A stretch of DNA of 64,000 bases from Pseudarthrobacter sp. GA104 (GCF_009741265.1 NZ_WOWL01000001.1:4278001-4342000); one strand, 5' to 3'. Positions 9,018-17,540 are shown, counted from the stretch's first letter. Numbers and translations are program-made. The notes: generated by a model not told the origin, from the sequence alone.

Positions 9018-9181
9018 GAGTCAGATCAGCAGAGCTGATGCGGGACTCGTGATGAAGGGCATCTGGATCACCGAAGGCGATCGAAGGAAGAGCTCTGGAA
9101 AGAACAGCAGAGCACTCGATCAGCGCAGCTGATTCGGGGCTCCGTTCGAAGATCATCATCTGATCAGCACAGCTGATCCGG
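9018..9181 (+). repeat. three leader hairpins (copies 3-5) upstream of ssb
   Basis: Copy 3: stem GATCAGC / GCTGATG, loop AGA, CGG at 9041; it is enclosed by an extra outer pairing CGAGTC (9018-9023) with GACTCG (9044-9049). Copy 4: 9118-9137, GATCAGC / GCTGATT, loop GCA. Copy 5: 9162-9181, GATCAGC / GCTGATC, loop ACA. All three point the same way and lie between the previous stop and the SSB start, so the ssb transcript would carry a tandem array. No gene fits in 9013-9282. Confidence 0.7.
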
Positions 9182-9282
9182 ATGGGGGTCTGAGAGACAA
9201 CCGAATACTTCAACTCACCCAATTCGCGCGCGGAAGCAATGACATTGCCCGCGCGCTTCGTGCACAACGAGGAGAAACAATC

Positions 9283-9783
9283 ATGTCGAACCCCCGCAAC
9301 TCCGGAACCGTCATCGGCCGCCTGACCAAGGACCCCGTCGTCTTCACCAACCAGGACGGCTCCAAGAAGGTCGCCTTCACCCTCATGTCCGACCACGACT
9401 ACACCGACGCCCAGGGCAACCGCGGCGCAGATGCTGTGCCCGTGGAAGCCTTCGTGCGCGCGACCACCAACGGCACCGGTCCTTTCGCCAGCATCCACAG
9501 GGGCGACCTCGTCGCCGTGACCGTGAAGCTGAAGCAGGACCGCTACCAGAAGAACGGCGTCGAGGTCTTCGAGCTCAAGGCAGTCGTCCAGAGCATTACC
9601 TTCCTCGAGCCGCGCTCGGTGACCCAGGCCCGTGTGAGCGAACGCGTCGCCGCCGCAGAGGCCCAGAACCAGGCTCTGCAGACCCAGGTCCAGGACCCGG
9701 CCCCTGCCGCCGTTGCTGCACCGGCTGTCGCCACCAGCGCTGTCCAGAGCGAAGAGCTGCCCTTCGGAGAGCCGCCCTTCTAA
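9283..9783 (+). CDS. ssb: single-stranded DNA-binding protein
   Basis: 166 residues, the usual SSB size. Residues 1-110 form the OB fold (NSGTVIGRLTKDPVVF, KVAFTLMSDHDY, GDLVAVTVKLKQDRY, VFELKAVVQSITFL). A Gln/Ala/Pro-rich linker follows, then an acidic tip ELPFGEPPF that in SSBs recruits repair and replication partners. It binds single-stranded DNA during plasmid replication, alongside the polymerase, primase-helicase, RecJ and RarA encoded elsewhere in the window. The three-hairpin leader upstream suggests RNA-level control. Confidence 0.92.
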   Translation: MSNPRNSGTVIGRLTKDPVVFTNQDGSKKVAFTLMSDHDYTDAQGNRGADAVPVEAFVRATTNGTGPFASIHRGDLVAVTVKLKQDRYQKNGVEVFELKAVVQSITFLEPRSVTQARVSERVAAAEAQNQALQTQVQDPAPAAVAAPAVATSAVQSEELPFGEPPF

Positions 9784-9854
9784 GCCAAGGCGCGCACGCG
9801 GCACAGCAAACCATAACTGAATACCCACAACCGAATACAGGTGGCCATGCCACC

Positions 9855-9906
9855 GCAGATCCCCGTTCCGAGGAGCCTCGCGCTGCTCGGGCGGGGATCT
9901 GCTTTT
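9855..9906 (+). terminator. intrinsic terminator after ssb
   Basis: Stem GCAGATCCCCG (9855-9865) / CGGGGATCTGC (9892-9902), with an inner CCGAG...CTCGG pairing, then TTTT. A leader hairpin begins 14 nt downstream. Confidence 0.9.
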
Positions 9907-9919
9907 CCACCCCAAAGCA

Positions 9920-9939
9920 CATCAGCACAGCTGATGCGG
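9920..9939 (+). repeat. dispersed leader hairpin, copy 6
   Basis: Stem CATCAGC / GCTGATG, loop ACA, then CGG. The first base pair is C-G where other copies have G-C, a compensatory change. Confidence 0.7.
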
Positions 9940-9985
9940 TTCCGCTGTTGAAAGAACACCCTCGTCCGTAAGAAGGAGACCTGCC

Positions 9986-10252
9986 ATGCCCACCGTCGCA
10001 GTTGAAACAACCGACGCCACCGACGTCACCGGCCGCGAGGAGACACTGCGCGCCGAGCTCACCGGCATCGTCGGTGGAGTGATCGAGAACCACCCCGGCC
10101 CCGACGTTGAGGCCATGGTCGACGACGTCGTAACGGCACTGGTCGAGAAGCTGCGCTTGCACGCCAGCAAGCTGTTCGTTGCCAAACACGACGACCGGCC
10201 GGCGGAGAAGTTCCGCACCGTCACTGGACGGATGGACGTAACCGACTCATGA
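9986..10252 (+). CDS. hypothetical small protein
   Basis: 88 residues; ATG after GAAGGAG. Acidic N-terminus, then a helical segment (residues ~20-60). No family recognised. It follows a terminator and a leader hairpin, so it may head a new transcript that includes the next gene. Confidence 0.6.
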   Translation: MPTVAVETTDATDVTGREETLRAELTGIVGGVIENHPGPDVEAMVDDVVTALVEKLRLHASKLFVAKHDDRPAEKFRTVTGRMDVTDS

Positions 10253-10284
10253 CGGAGCGCAGGCACTACTGAGAGGAACCCGAC

Positions 10285-10521
10285 ATGAGCTTGTTGCTTG
10301 AACCCCGGCCCACCATCGCGAAAATAGTCGAGCCTGTCGACGCCCGGCCGCCGGCTGTCTCCGACATCCCGGCCCCAGCCCGGATCCTTGCCGAGATGTA
10401 CCCGCAAATCGTCAACTTTGATGCCACCGGGCTGACGGCCGAGGAAGTCCACTACTTCCTCGGTGGCGAATCACCCGGCATCGCCTACTTCCAGTACCAG
10501 GTCCTCGTGGGCCGGTCATAA
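10285..10521 (+). CDS. hypothetical small protein
   Basis: 78 residues; ATG after GAGAGGAA. Pro-rich N-terminal half, then LTAEEVHYFLGGESPGIAYF. No family recognised. It sits 32 bp after the preceding gene, probably in the same operon. Confidence 0.6.
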   Translation: MSLLLEPRPTIAKIVEPVDARPPAVSDIPAPARILAEMYPQIVNFDATGLTAEEVHYFLGGESPGIAYFQYQVLVGRS

Positions 10522-10577
10522 ACCAAACGGCTGGCAGCCTAAGCCCCGATCCGGCTCCAACCATCCCTTCCATCAAA

Positions 10578-10596
10578 GCTGTCCACACTGGACAGC
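10578..10596 (+). repeat. hairpin directly before the tRNA-like gene
   Basis: Stem GCTGTCCA / TGGACAGC (8 bp) with loop CAC, then CCCGG. It resembles the dispersed leader hairpins but the CGG is displaced by two bases. It ends 3 nt before the tRNA-like 5' end and could be a processing or operator site. Confidence 0.4.
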
Positions 10597-10599
10597 CCC

Positions 10600-10748
10600 G
10601 GCGCTCTAGCTCAGCGGCAGAGCACTCGGCGTTCTGACTGCCCGCGGTTCGACTCCGCATCAATCCCCGGTCGGGCAGACCCAGGCGACAGGTCCGGTAC
10701 AGGACGACGCACGAGAGGTCACGGGTTCGATTCCCGTGAGCGCCACCA
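10600..10748 (+). tRNA. tRNA-like gene with enlarged anticodon arm
   Basis: All parts of a tRNA except a normal anticodon loop are present in register: acceptor GGCGCTC (10600-10606) pairs with GAGCGCC (10738-10744); TA; D-arm GCTC-AGCGGCA-GAGC (10609-10623); A26; anticodon-stem strands CTCGG (10625-10629) and ACGAG (10711-10715); variable AGGTC; T-arm ACGGG-TTCGATT-CCCGT (10721-10737); discriminator A and encoded CCA. Where a 7-nt loop belongs there are 81 nt (10630-10710). That insert folds on itself: GCGT/ACGC extends the stem, CTGCCCG (10638-10644) pairs with CGGGCAG (10672-10678), and inside lies a second T-arm-like hairpin GCGG-TTCGACT-CCGC. It could be a tRNA with a short insertion or intron, a fusion of two tRNA genes, or a tRNA-like regulatory RNA. 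No amino-acid identity can be given. Confidence 0.55.
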
Positions 10749-10789
10749 GATCCCTATCTCCAGTCCCATCAGCCCAGGAGCGCAACCTC

Positions 10790-11098
10790 ATGACTGACAT
10801 GATCACTCCCGCCTTCCTCGCGATGGCCAGGAACACGGACCCTGCGGCAGGCGGAATCGTCTTCGACTCCGCTGAACGCCACCGTATTCTCGGCGGCAAA
10901 AGCGCCAGGCTCCTGCGCCGCGGCGACCGGGTCGCCCTGCGTGACCTGAACCCGGACATCGAAGAGGGCACCGCCGTCATCGACCAGGTGCGCCCACCGG
11001 TGGGCACGACAGTTCACGTCCTGACCATCGGTGGAAACGCCTACCTCGTCCGCGGTTCGCGCCTGGTGCTCGTCATCCGCGACGGCGCTGAGGCCTGA
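10790..11098 (+). CDS. hypothetical protein, 102 residues
   Basis: ATG after CCAGGAG; the longer frame would begin inside the tRNA-like gene. Several beta-like segments (RLLRRGDRVALRDLN, GTTVHVLTIGGNAYLVRGSRLVLVI) suggest a small barrel. No family recognised. Confidence 0.6.
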   Translation: MTDMITPAFLAMARNTDPAAGGIVFDSAERHRILGGKSARLLRRGDRVALRDLNPDIEEGTAVIDQVRPPVGTTVHVLTIGGNAYLVRGSRLVLVIRDGAEA

Positions 11099-11143
11099 AG
11101 CCCGGATCCGCTTACCATTGACCTCTTCAACTAGGAGCACCAC

Positions 11144-11812
11144 ATGAAGCGCAACGCATCCCGCCTCGTCCTCCGCTGCCTCGTGGCCGCACTGCTGGGC
11201 ATCAGTACACTGACCGGCTGCGACGACGGCCAACCGATAGTGCCAGGTGTCCCAAGTGACCAAGCACCGTCGACCAGTCAGGCTGCGGATCGGTCCGCGC
11301 CACCTCAGTCTCAGGATGGCGAAAAGCCCGTCTCGGTCGAAACCGAGATCATCCGGGTGATCGACGGCGACACCATCGCTGTCCGGGCAGTTGCCGGCGC
11401 ACTGCAGCCAACCAATGATGCAGGCACCCAGCACACCGTACGCTTGCTGGGCATCGATGCCGCCGAGATGAACTATGGCAAGGACGCCGGCCCCGAATGT
11501 GGTGCCCAGGAGGCTACTGACCATCTCAACAAGCTGCTGCCCGAAGGTACCCAGGTAACCATTTCTTACGACTCCCACGCCGACCGCACCGACCGCTACG
11601 GCCGGTCGCTTGCCTACGTCCTTGTCTCATCAAGCGATGAGGACGTCAACCTTGCGCAAACCGCCGGCGGTTATGCCGAGGCCTGGATTCCTAAGGGTGA
11701 ACCCCAGCCTGAGCGCTGGCACGAATACCTGTCCGCCGCCGAGCAAGCGAAGTGGCAACACAAGGGTGCTTACGGCGCGCCTGCGAACTGCCCGACACTC
11801 GGCCGCCAGTAA
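11144..11812 (+). CDS. thermonuclease-like lipoprotein
   Basis: 222 residues with a lipoprotein signal peptide (MKRNASRLVLRCLVAAL, lipobox LTGC, Cys26) and a Ser/Gln-rich linker to ~residue 65. The rest is a staphylococcal-nuclease domain: VIDGDTIAV, the first catalytic Arg/Glu region VRLLGIDAAEM, the second Arg in DRYGRSLAYV, and the late W..KG.YG segment. It would cut DNA or RNA outside the cell, anchored in the membrane. Related Ca-dependent nucleases are common on actinobacterial plasmids; the role could be nutrient DNA use or blocking incoming DNA. ATG after CTAGGAG. Confidence 0.88.
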   Translation: MKRNASRLVLRCLVAALLGISTLTGCDDGQPIVPGVPSDQAPSTSQAADRSAPPQSQDGEKPVSVETEIIRVIDGDTIAVRAVAGALQPTNDAGTQHTVRLLGIDAAEMNYGKDAGPECGAQEATDHLNKLLPEGTQVTISYDSHADRTDRYGRSLAYVLVSSSDEDVNLAQTAGGYAEAWIPKGEPQPERWHEYLSAAEQAKWQHKGAYGAPANCPTLGRQ

Positions 11813-11864
11813 TGGCTGACCAATACAGTGTGGAAAGCTCTTGCGCAGAAGGGGCTACTTCGTT

Positions 11865-12159
11865 TCATGACTGCCGAACCCGCTGCCGCACATGCCACCC
11901 CGGCGGTTCAAAAAGACAAGCACCAGACTGGTGTTCTTCCGGGTTACAGCCTTTGAAAGGGCCGTCGACGGAGCAGGATGCCCATGTGGTGGGTTGCGTG
12001 GTCGCGCCACCAAACGGTCATTCCGGTGGCCCCATCGAGGCGGAGGTGCTCCCAGGCTCGCCATAGCGCCTCGAGGCGGCTAATCGCTTCGGGGCGGTTC
12101 CACCACCGTGGGCACCAAGTAACATCGCCTCCGACGTTGATCTGCCGGCCATGATGGGA
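11865..12159 (-). pseudogene. DUF4913 remnant
   Basis: On the minus strand the frame INVGGDVTWCPRWWNRPEA, then ISRLEALWRAWEHLRLD, then VWWRDHATHHMGILL carries the hallmark Trp- and His-rich motifs of DUF4913, a family of actinobacterial plasmids and phages. The frame runs into a stop at 11944, but the neighbouring frame continues with the expected DGPFKGC end, so a frameshift separates them; upstream it is closed by a stop at 12160 with no start codon. A truncated relic. The remainder of 11813-12288 holds nothing that I can name. Confidence 0.65.
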
Positions 12160-12288
12160 TCAGACAGTCGCCGGATAGCCTGCGAAGGAGACAAGCTTCA
12201 CGACCCGTAGTAAGGGATCTCAGCGAAGCTATCTCTTAGCGCTCTTCGCAGCATCCGTTTGAATCTGTAGGATCAGGCCTATCGTGAC

Positions 12289-13977
12289 TTAGAGTACGCG
12301 TAGAATTTCGATAATGCCTTTGGCTTCTAGCTCTAAAAGAGGAGCACTGAGTTTAGTGCGCGTGCCCGCGCGTACAACAAGGGTGAAGCGGATCTCATTA
12401 GCCCCGGCGAACAGGATAAAATCCTCAAGTTGTTTCGTTAGACTTAGTCGGAGCACATTCTTGACCTCTTCCAGGCCCAGGCTCGTTAATTTGTCCGGTA
12501 TCCTGAAGCCAGATTTGGAACTGTCTGTTATGGAGATAATCCATTCCTTATCCTCCGGCGAAATACCGCGTGCTTGCTCTCCGGCACGCCCCGTTTGGAC
12601 AGGTGCGGCTCCGCCACGCTTGGGACCGGCGGATCCGCCTCCTCCCGCTGCTACTGCAAAAGCTGTAGTCGCTTCTACAGCCTTGGCCAGGATGTCGACC
12701 TCGCGTAGTGCTACGCTTCCGGCTACGCTGCCTCCAGATACTAAAGCCACGGGCCGTGATGCCCTAGCGACGTTTGCAGCAATCGAGGCGAGACTCTTCG
12801 CTAGCGACGCGAGCCCGAGAACTCCGGATACGACCCCGATGTAGTCTCCCAATTTGAGAATTTCGGAGCCTGCTTCGAGGCCGGCTTGCAACCGGTCGAG
12901 ACGCCATTTTGCTTCCTCCGAATAGGCCTGTGCCACATTTGCCAATCGCCCGTATTCTCCGTGAGTATCATTCAAATCCTCCAATAAATGGAACAATCTG
13001 CCGGCGAGATCAATAAGTCCTATCTGAAGCACGTCGTCAGTGAGGTACCAAGGAGCTTCCAGCTCTATGTACTGGGAAAGTTGAATAACAGCCGTGTATG
13101 TGCCGATGCCAACGGCGAGAGCCGAAATTCTTTCTACCCACTTCTTCAGGGATTGCTCGTCCGCAGATCCGGTGGCGCTCTTCAATGCTGCGCGTATCCA
13201 GACATCAAAACGTGTCATGGACTTCTGCAGAAACTCGATCGCCTTCTGCCAGTCAGGGGTAACGGTTTTGGAGATCGCCTCGAGATTCTCACCTATGACC
13301 TTCTCGATTGCTCGGAATCCGATATAGATGCCCGCGTATGCGAACTTCATAACGTTCGAGTCATCTAAGATCCGTTGCTCGTGCAACTTCAGGTCGCCAG
13401 TGCTCACCCTTATTAGAGTGCTGCTCCTACTACGCATGGACTCAACGCGAGATTGAAGAAAATAAGACGCCGCAAATTCGTCGGGATACCTTCCAGGTAG
13501 AGGATACTTCTTTAGCATGGCTGCTGAAGCCGAGGAGATCAGCTGCAAATCAGAGTTGGGGTCTTTAGCGAGGAGTGAGACCGCGAGTACTGGAATGCAG
13601 GAAATCGCTATTGCTTGATGTGCCCCTTCAAGCCATTCCCAATCTTTTGACAATTTGGTCAGCATTACCCCCCAACTTTCATGAATGAGTCGGAAGTAGT
13701 CTGATCCGGTGTGCTGCTCACGCGCGTGCCTATGTTCTTTGGCTTCAGGGAATGACTCTATGATCCACCTGAAGTCAGCTGTCGCGCCATCAGGTGCCAA
13801 ACCTAGTCGGATTCGCGTCGTGAGGCTGTTTCGCGTTGAAGTAACAGCGGCTCGAAGTTCCCCCTGGACAGTGGAGTCGGCAGAAGAAGTGGACCTGAGA
13901 AGCCTTTGCATATGAAAAGCCACGTTCGTGATTGATTCATAGTCGGTGTCCGGCAGGGAGATGAACGATGGTCCCAC
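12289..13977 (-). CDS. large protein of unknown function, possible membrane-active
   Basis: 562 residues if begun at GTG 13977, chosen because AAAAGGAG lies just upstream; a longer frame to 14238 lacks a ribosome site and crosses a duplicated leader. The N-terminal ~430 residues are helical (WEWLEGAHQAIAISC, AIEFLQKSMTRFDVWIRAAL). Hydrophobic, Gly/Ala/Ser-rich segments follow (YIGVVSGVLGLASLAKSLAS; ATTAFAVAAGGGGSAG), the kind seen in pore-forming or membrane-inserting proteins. The last ~100 residues look like a separate alpha/beta domain. GC and codon use are lower than the surroundings. It is divergent from the gene pair at 14323-16789, and the three form one island. I cannot name the family. 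Confidence 0.7.
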   Translation of the reverse strand: MGPSFISLPDTDYESITNVAFHMQRLLRSTSSADSTVQGELRAAVTSTRNSLTTRIRLGLAPDGATADFRWIIESFPEAKEHRHAREQHTGSDYFRLIHESWGVMLTKLSKDWEWLEGAHQAIAISCIPVLAVSLLAKDPNSDLQLISSASAAMLKKYPLPGRYPDEFAASYFLQSRVESMRSRSSTLIRVSTGDLKLHEQRILDDSNVMKFAYAGIYIGFRAIEKVIGENLEAISKTVTPDWQKAIEFLQKSMTRFDVWIRAALKSATGSADEQSLKKWVERISALAVGIGTYTAVIQLSQYIELEAPWYLTDDVLQIGLIDLAGRLFHLLEDLNDTHGEYGRLANVAQAYSEEAKWRLDRLQAGLEAGSEILKLGDYIGVVSGVLGLASLAKSLASIAANVARASRPVALVSGGSVAGSVALREVDILAKAVEATTAFAVAAGGGGSAGPKRGGAAPVQTGRAGEQARGISPEDKEWIISITDSSKSGFRIPDKLTSLGLEEVKNVLRLSLTKQLEDFILFAGANEIRFTLVVRAGTRTKLSAPLLELEAKGIIEILRVL

Positions 13978-14131
13978 CCAAAGCGCTCCTTTTCGGTGAT
14001 CCGTGGCGTCGCGCGTTGCGTCTTGCGAGTCAGGGGCACAACATCGGGGGCTCAGCCCCGAGTCTTCGACCTTGCGCAAGGTTAGCGCAAACGCCCTCGT
14101 GATGTAACTGATTCGAGTGGTGCGACCGACT

Positions 14132-14318
14132 AGACATCTCCTCGGGAGGTTGAAGGGGGATCCCGTCGGCGCAAGCTCGGGGCGACGAACAGTGTCTCCC
14201 AGGACGAACACGGGTCGCCAAGAGAGGGACAGCAGCAATGTTAGCTCCCAGGCCTCTTGTGATGGGACTGGTTGGAGAGCAAACTGTCAGCAGACATCTT
14301 CTCGGGAGGTTGAAGGGG
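14132..14318. repeat. duplicated leader sequence between divergent genes
   Basis: A 27-bp sequence (AGACATCT-Y-CTCGGGAGGT then TGAAGGGG) occurs at 14132-14158 and again at 14292-14318, differing at one base; weaker similarity extends ~40 bp further upstream (CTCGTGATGTAACTG / CTTGTGATGGGACTG). The right copy supplies the ribosome site for the gene at 14323. The left copy has the same GGGAGG site but no start codon after it, suggesting a lost gene or a tandem duplication. Otherwise 13978-14322 is empty. Confidence 0.75.
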
Positions 14319-14322
14319 TGTT

Positions 14323-15972
14323 ATGTCCGGAGATAAGGCCGAGGAATCGCCAAATGATGAGGGCAAGATCGAATTAAGTAGCGAATTCAGTAGCCTACAT
14401 GAGGCAATCTCCTCCCTCCAGGCAGATTCTGATCGCATGACGTACTCGAATGTCTTCGTGCCGCTTCAGATCGAAGAAGGAAGGGGTGCCCCTGCTCTAA
14501 CGCACTTGCAACTTGACAATCTATCGCGAATCGCTGCATCCCCCCAGCAGCTGGCAACGACGCTGGCTCGAATGGAAATCAAAGATAGGCGTCAACTTCT
14601 TTCGATCATCATCGAAAACTGCTTGGATGGAATTGAAGCCCTCGCTCTCGAAGCATCTGGGACTTCTGCAGATTCGGGTAAAGACCTGCATGAGTCAACC
14701 GATTCCACGGTTGCCTCCAAAGTTTGGGGCAGGCGTCGTCCGCTTCATAGGAACCGGGTACACATTGCTTCGGGTTCGCCCTTGCGGAGCATTGAAGGCC
14801 GTTGGCGAGGGAATATGCCCATGGATCGACTCGTTTCCGCAATTAGGGCGGTTAGCGTAACGTCCGCTGGCAATGACGTCTGGATAGATGCCATTAGTGA
14901 GTCCTTGACAAGAAAGAAACTTGTCCTTCCGACTATCCCGTCGATTCAGCAATTCACCCTGGATGGCCCTTCTCAATGGAAGAGTGAAATTGGATCCCTT
15001 TTTCTGGATAGAACCAGGGAGAGTCCCTCGGAGATCAGGCTGGGTGAGGATGTTTATGTCTTGCCTCTTGGCCCTGGAGAAGAGGTTGTATTTGAGCAGC
15101 GAGCCTTCACGAAGCGACAAATTGCCCTTGAAGACGTGACTGAGGTCGAGCAGCAGAAGGATTTGGAACTGTCCAGTTCACTAAGCACCGAGATGCAGGA
15201 GGGGTTGGAGAGGAGCAACGCACGTAACGCCTCGTCTGGAGTGACAGCGGGGGGCCAATTGGGATTAGGCCCACCGGTAGCGAACATTGGCGTCAGTGTG
15301 GGCTTTACGAGCAACACCTCTGAAGCGAACAATGAATCTCGTTCATTGTCCGTGAAGAGGGCTAGCGATGCCACCACGAAGCTGGCGGCGAAATACCGCT
15401 CCCTTCATCGCCTTGCCTACAAAGTGTCCACGGAATATGGATTTGAGAGCACCTCGAAGAGGATCGTGAAGAACCCGGCAAAGTATTCGGGGATCGACTT
15501 GGCGTACTTCAAGATCCTACGACGTGTGCGGCTACGTCAGGAGCGATACGGAATTCGGCTCTGCTGGGCAGCGACAGTGAGAAACCCGGGTGGCGGGTTC
15601 CGGGGCCGCATCGACGACGGACGAAGGAAGAGGATCCAGGACGTTACTGACACTGTCTTTTATCCTGCTCCCCCTCCAATACCGGTCCAGAAGACTTCAG
15701 CCGTTGAGACAGCTACGGGCCAAAAGAAGATTGTCAACTGGAGCATCGGCGGTGGGACGGATCGCACAGAGGAGATTGTGATTGCCGCGCCATCGGGGAA
15801 AGTTTGGGACGGACAAGGGGCCCGCGTAAAGGCGAGCCTGCGGTTCGTGACTAGCATGCATCGCCCTCGGGAGCTGATACCCCTGGATGAACCGCGCTGG
15901 GACGGTACTGAAGTGAAGCTCCTTGTCCGCGTCAAGGTCGTTGAGCGAGATCTGATTAGGGATGCCCCCTAA
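14323..15972 (+). CDS. unknown large protein of the low-GC module, first of a pair
   Basis: 549 residues; ATG after GGGAGGTTGAAGGGG. The N-terminal ~230 residues are mixed. A central block (LGPGEEVVFEQRAFTKRQ, then a charged EDVTEVEQQKDLELSSSL helix) leads into a Gly-rich alternating segment (SGVTAGGQLGLGPPVANIGV, residues ~305-325) that could form a beta-hairpin, then a helix ending VSTEYGFESTSKR and ERYGIRLCW. I have a vague memory of longer single-chain proteins that combine this pattern with the next gene's, but cannot name them. It overlaps the next gene by 11 bp, so the two are co-translated. GC is clearly lower than in flanking genes. Confidence 0.75.
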   Translation: MSGDKAEESPNDEGKIELSSEFSSLHEAISSLQADSDRMTYSNVFVPLQIEEGRGAPALTHLQLDNLSRIAASPQQLATTLARMEIKDRRQLLSIIIENCLDGIEALALEASGTSADSGKDLHESTDSTVASKVWGRRRPLHRNRVHIASGSPLRSIEGRWRGNMPMDRLVSAIRAVSVTSAGNDVWIDAISESLTRKKLVLPTIPSIQQFTLDGPSQWKSEIGSLFLDRTRESPSEIRLGEDVYVLPLGPGEEVVFEQRAFTKRQIALEDVTEVEQQKDLELSSSLSTEMQEGLERSNARNASSGVTAGGQLGLGPPVANIGVSVGFTSNTSEANNESRSLSVKRASDATTKLAAKYRSLHRLAYKVSTEYGFESTSKRIVKNPAKYSGIDLAYFKILRRVRLRQERYGIRLCWAATVRNPGGGFRGRIDDGRRKRIQDVTDTVFYPAPPPIPVQKTSAVETATGQKKIVNWSIGGGTDRTEEIVIAAPSGKVWDGQGARVKASLRFVTSMHRPRELIPLDEPRWDGTEVKLLVRVKVVERDLIRDAP

Positions 15973-16789
15973 CTGGGCGGGAGAATGGAGTGATGTATTT
16001 GTTCAAGCGAGCGCCGATTTCATCGAAGATCCTCGATCGGCAGATCAGGCTTATCAAGCAGAGTGGAAAGAATATTCCTCCAAACTAGCCATCTGGCAAG
16101 CCGAACATTCCGACTTGGAGCATCGGACTGAAGTCAGAGCACAGGCTTCGGCGGATGCATGGGAGAAGGAATTTCGTGCGTCAACGACTGATCTCGTGGA
16201 GCTCACCAGCGTCTTGGTGGAGAATTTGTTTCCGGCCAACTTGCGGGACGAGGCGCACGAAGTAAATCTCTGGCGAGATCTCTTCGAGTGGGATTCGGTG
16301 TCTTATGAGCTGTATCCAGGCTGGTGGATTAGCCCAGAGCTGAAACGACCACTAGAACCCCCCGACTCAATCCTTAATGCCAGCTGGGCTCGAATATACC
16401 TGCCTGTGACTCCCGGTGCGGAAGATTTGGCGATGCGCTGGTTGTACGGTGGTCGGTTGAGCGAAAAGCGTAGGCAGGAAGTTGTCCGGGATATTGTCGA
16501 TTTCAGGACGAAGAACTTCGGTTTGGGAGAAGTCGCCTATGGATCAGAATCCAATGCCTTGAAGATGGAACAGAAGTATATGGTTCTCGCTGAGTGGGAT
16601 GACCTAATGCCTACCGATGGTACTCACGTTGAAATACTACGCAGTAGTACCACTGCCGCAGGCATTTCGGAACTCCGGCAGATGCAAGCTGATGTTCAGC
16701 GCAAGTCGGCACTTACATCAGTTGTCCATTCGCTCAAGGGAAAATCAGCCAGAGTCAACGTGGATCTCACTGAGCCTGGGACCAAATAG
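15962..16789 (+). CDS. unknown protein of the low-GC module, second of a pair
   Basis: 275 residues, starting inside the end of the preceding gene. Features: a charged helical N-terminal third (VRAQASADAWEKEFRAST), then HEVNLWRDLFEWDSVSYELY-PGWW and ASWARIYLPVTPGAEDLAMR, Trp/Tyr-rich segments that look like the C-terminal part of a larger domain. The tight overlap and matching base composition indicate one functional unit with the 549-residue protein, perhaps a split form. No signal peptide or membrane helix is evident. Function unknown. Confidence 0.72.
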   Translation: MPPNWAGEWSDVFVQASADFIEDPRSADQAYQAEWKEYSSKLAIWQAEHSDLEHRTEVRAQASADAWEKEFRASTTDLVELTSVLVENLFPANLRDEAHEVNLWRDLFEWDSVSYELYPGWWISPELKRPLEPPDSILNASWARIYLPVTPGAEDLAMRWLYGGRLSEKRRQEVVRDIVDFRTKNFGLGEVAYGSESNALKMEQKYMVLAEWDDLMPTDGTHVEILRSSTTAAGISELRQMQADVQRKSALTSVVHSLKGKSARVNVDLTEPGTK

Positions 16790-17000
16790 GAAGTTTCGGT
16801 ACTTGCGTGTCCTCCGGGAAAGCTGCTGGGGTTGCCCTGATGGTGTTTGCGTGAACGGGAGGGGTAGCTGGAACAAAGAGTCGAAGCTGCCAGCTTTAGC
16901 GGTTGGGCGAGGGGGCCCGAGTATGCGGACGTCCTGAGATCAATACCGCCAGGGCGGCCGGCGTCGGGAGAATGTCCTGACGGCAGAGGTCCTTCTGCCG

Positions 17001-17452
17001 TTGTCGTACCTGCCACGGGATGCGTTCCGGGGGAGGTCCTCCGCAGGGCCCATGGGGCCGAGCGCGCCAGGGAAGCGGCAGCGGGTGGAGGCCGAGCTCG
17101 CGAGCATCACGCTGCTGCCCCAGGAAGACACCCTTCCGGGTGGGATTCGGGTCCAGCCCGACGCAGACCTCTCCATGCCCATGAGCTATGTGCTGGTCGA
17201 GGCAAAGCGGATCGGCAGGGCGTCCTTCCAGAGAACTCAGCTGGCGAAGGAGTACCTTGCCGTCCGGAAGGCAGCCGTCAGCAGGATTCCGTCCTGCTGC
17301 TCATCCTCGGCACTCTGCCGCCCGTAGCGGTGAAGGATACAGGGGCGGTGACGCCGGAAGAGGCCCTGGTGCGGTTCCTTCCGGAGCTGACCGGGGGAGC
17401 AGTCCAGGACGCCGAGGCACTCGCTGCCGACGTGCGCGAGGCGATCGCCTGA
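17001..17452 (+). pseudogene. remnant of a PD-(D/E)XK-type nuclease gene
   Basis: One frame reads ELASITLLPQEDTLPGG and DADLSMPMSYVLVEAKRIGR-ASFQRTQLAKEY; it then shifts near 17280 to DSVLLLILGTLPPVAVKDTG and EALVRFLPELTGGAVQDAEA before the stop at 17450. The D...VEAK...Q pattern is that of PD-(D/E)XK nuclease cores. No convincing start is seen, and the frameshift destroys it. The flanking 16790-17000 shows nothing recognisable. Confidence 0.5.
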
Positions 17453-17540
17453 CCTGAGCTGGCCTCCGAAACCAACAGACCCGCGTCGGCCCAGCCGACG
17501 CCATGTCCTGCCTTGACCAGGCAGTGCGCCGACCATACAG

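Noticed and set aside
9061..9082. GATCACC-GAA-GGCGATC as a further copy of the leader hairpin.
   Set aside because: Has a mismatched A-C pair and no CGG after it; not counted.
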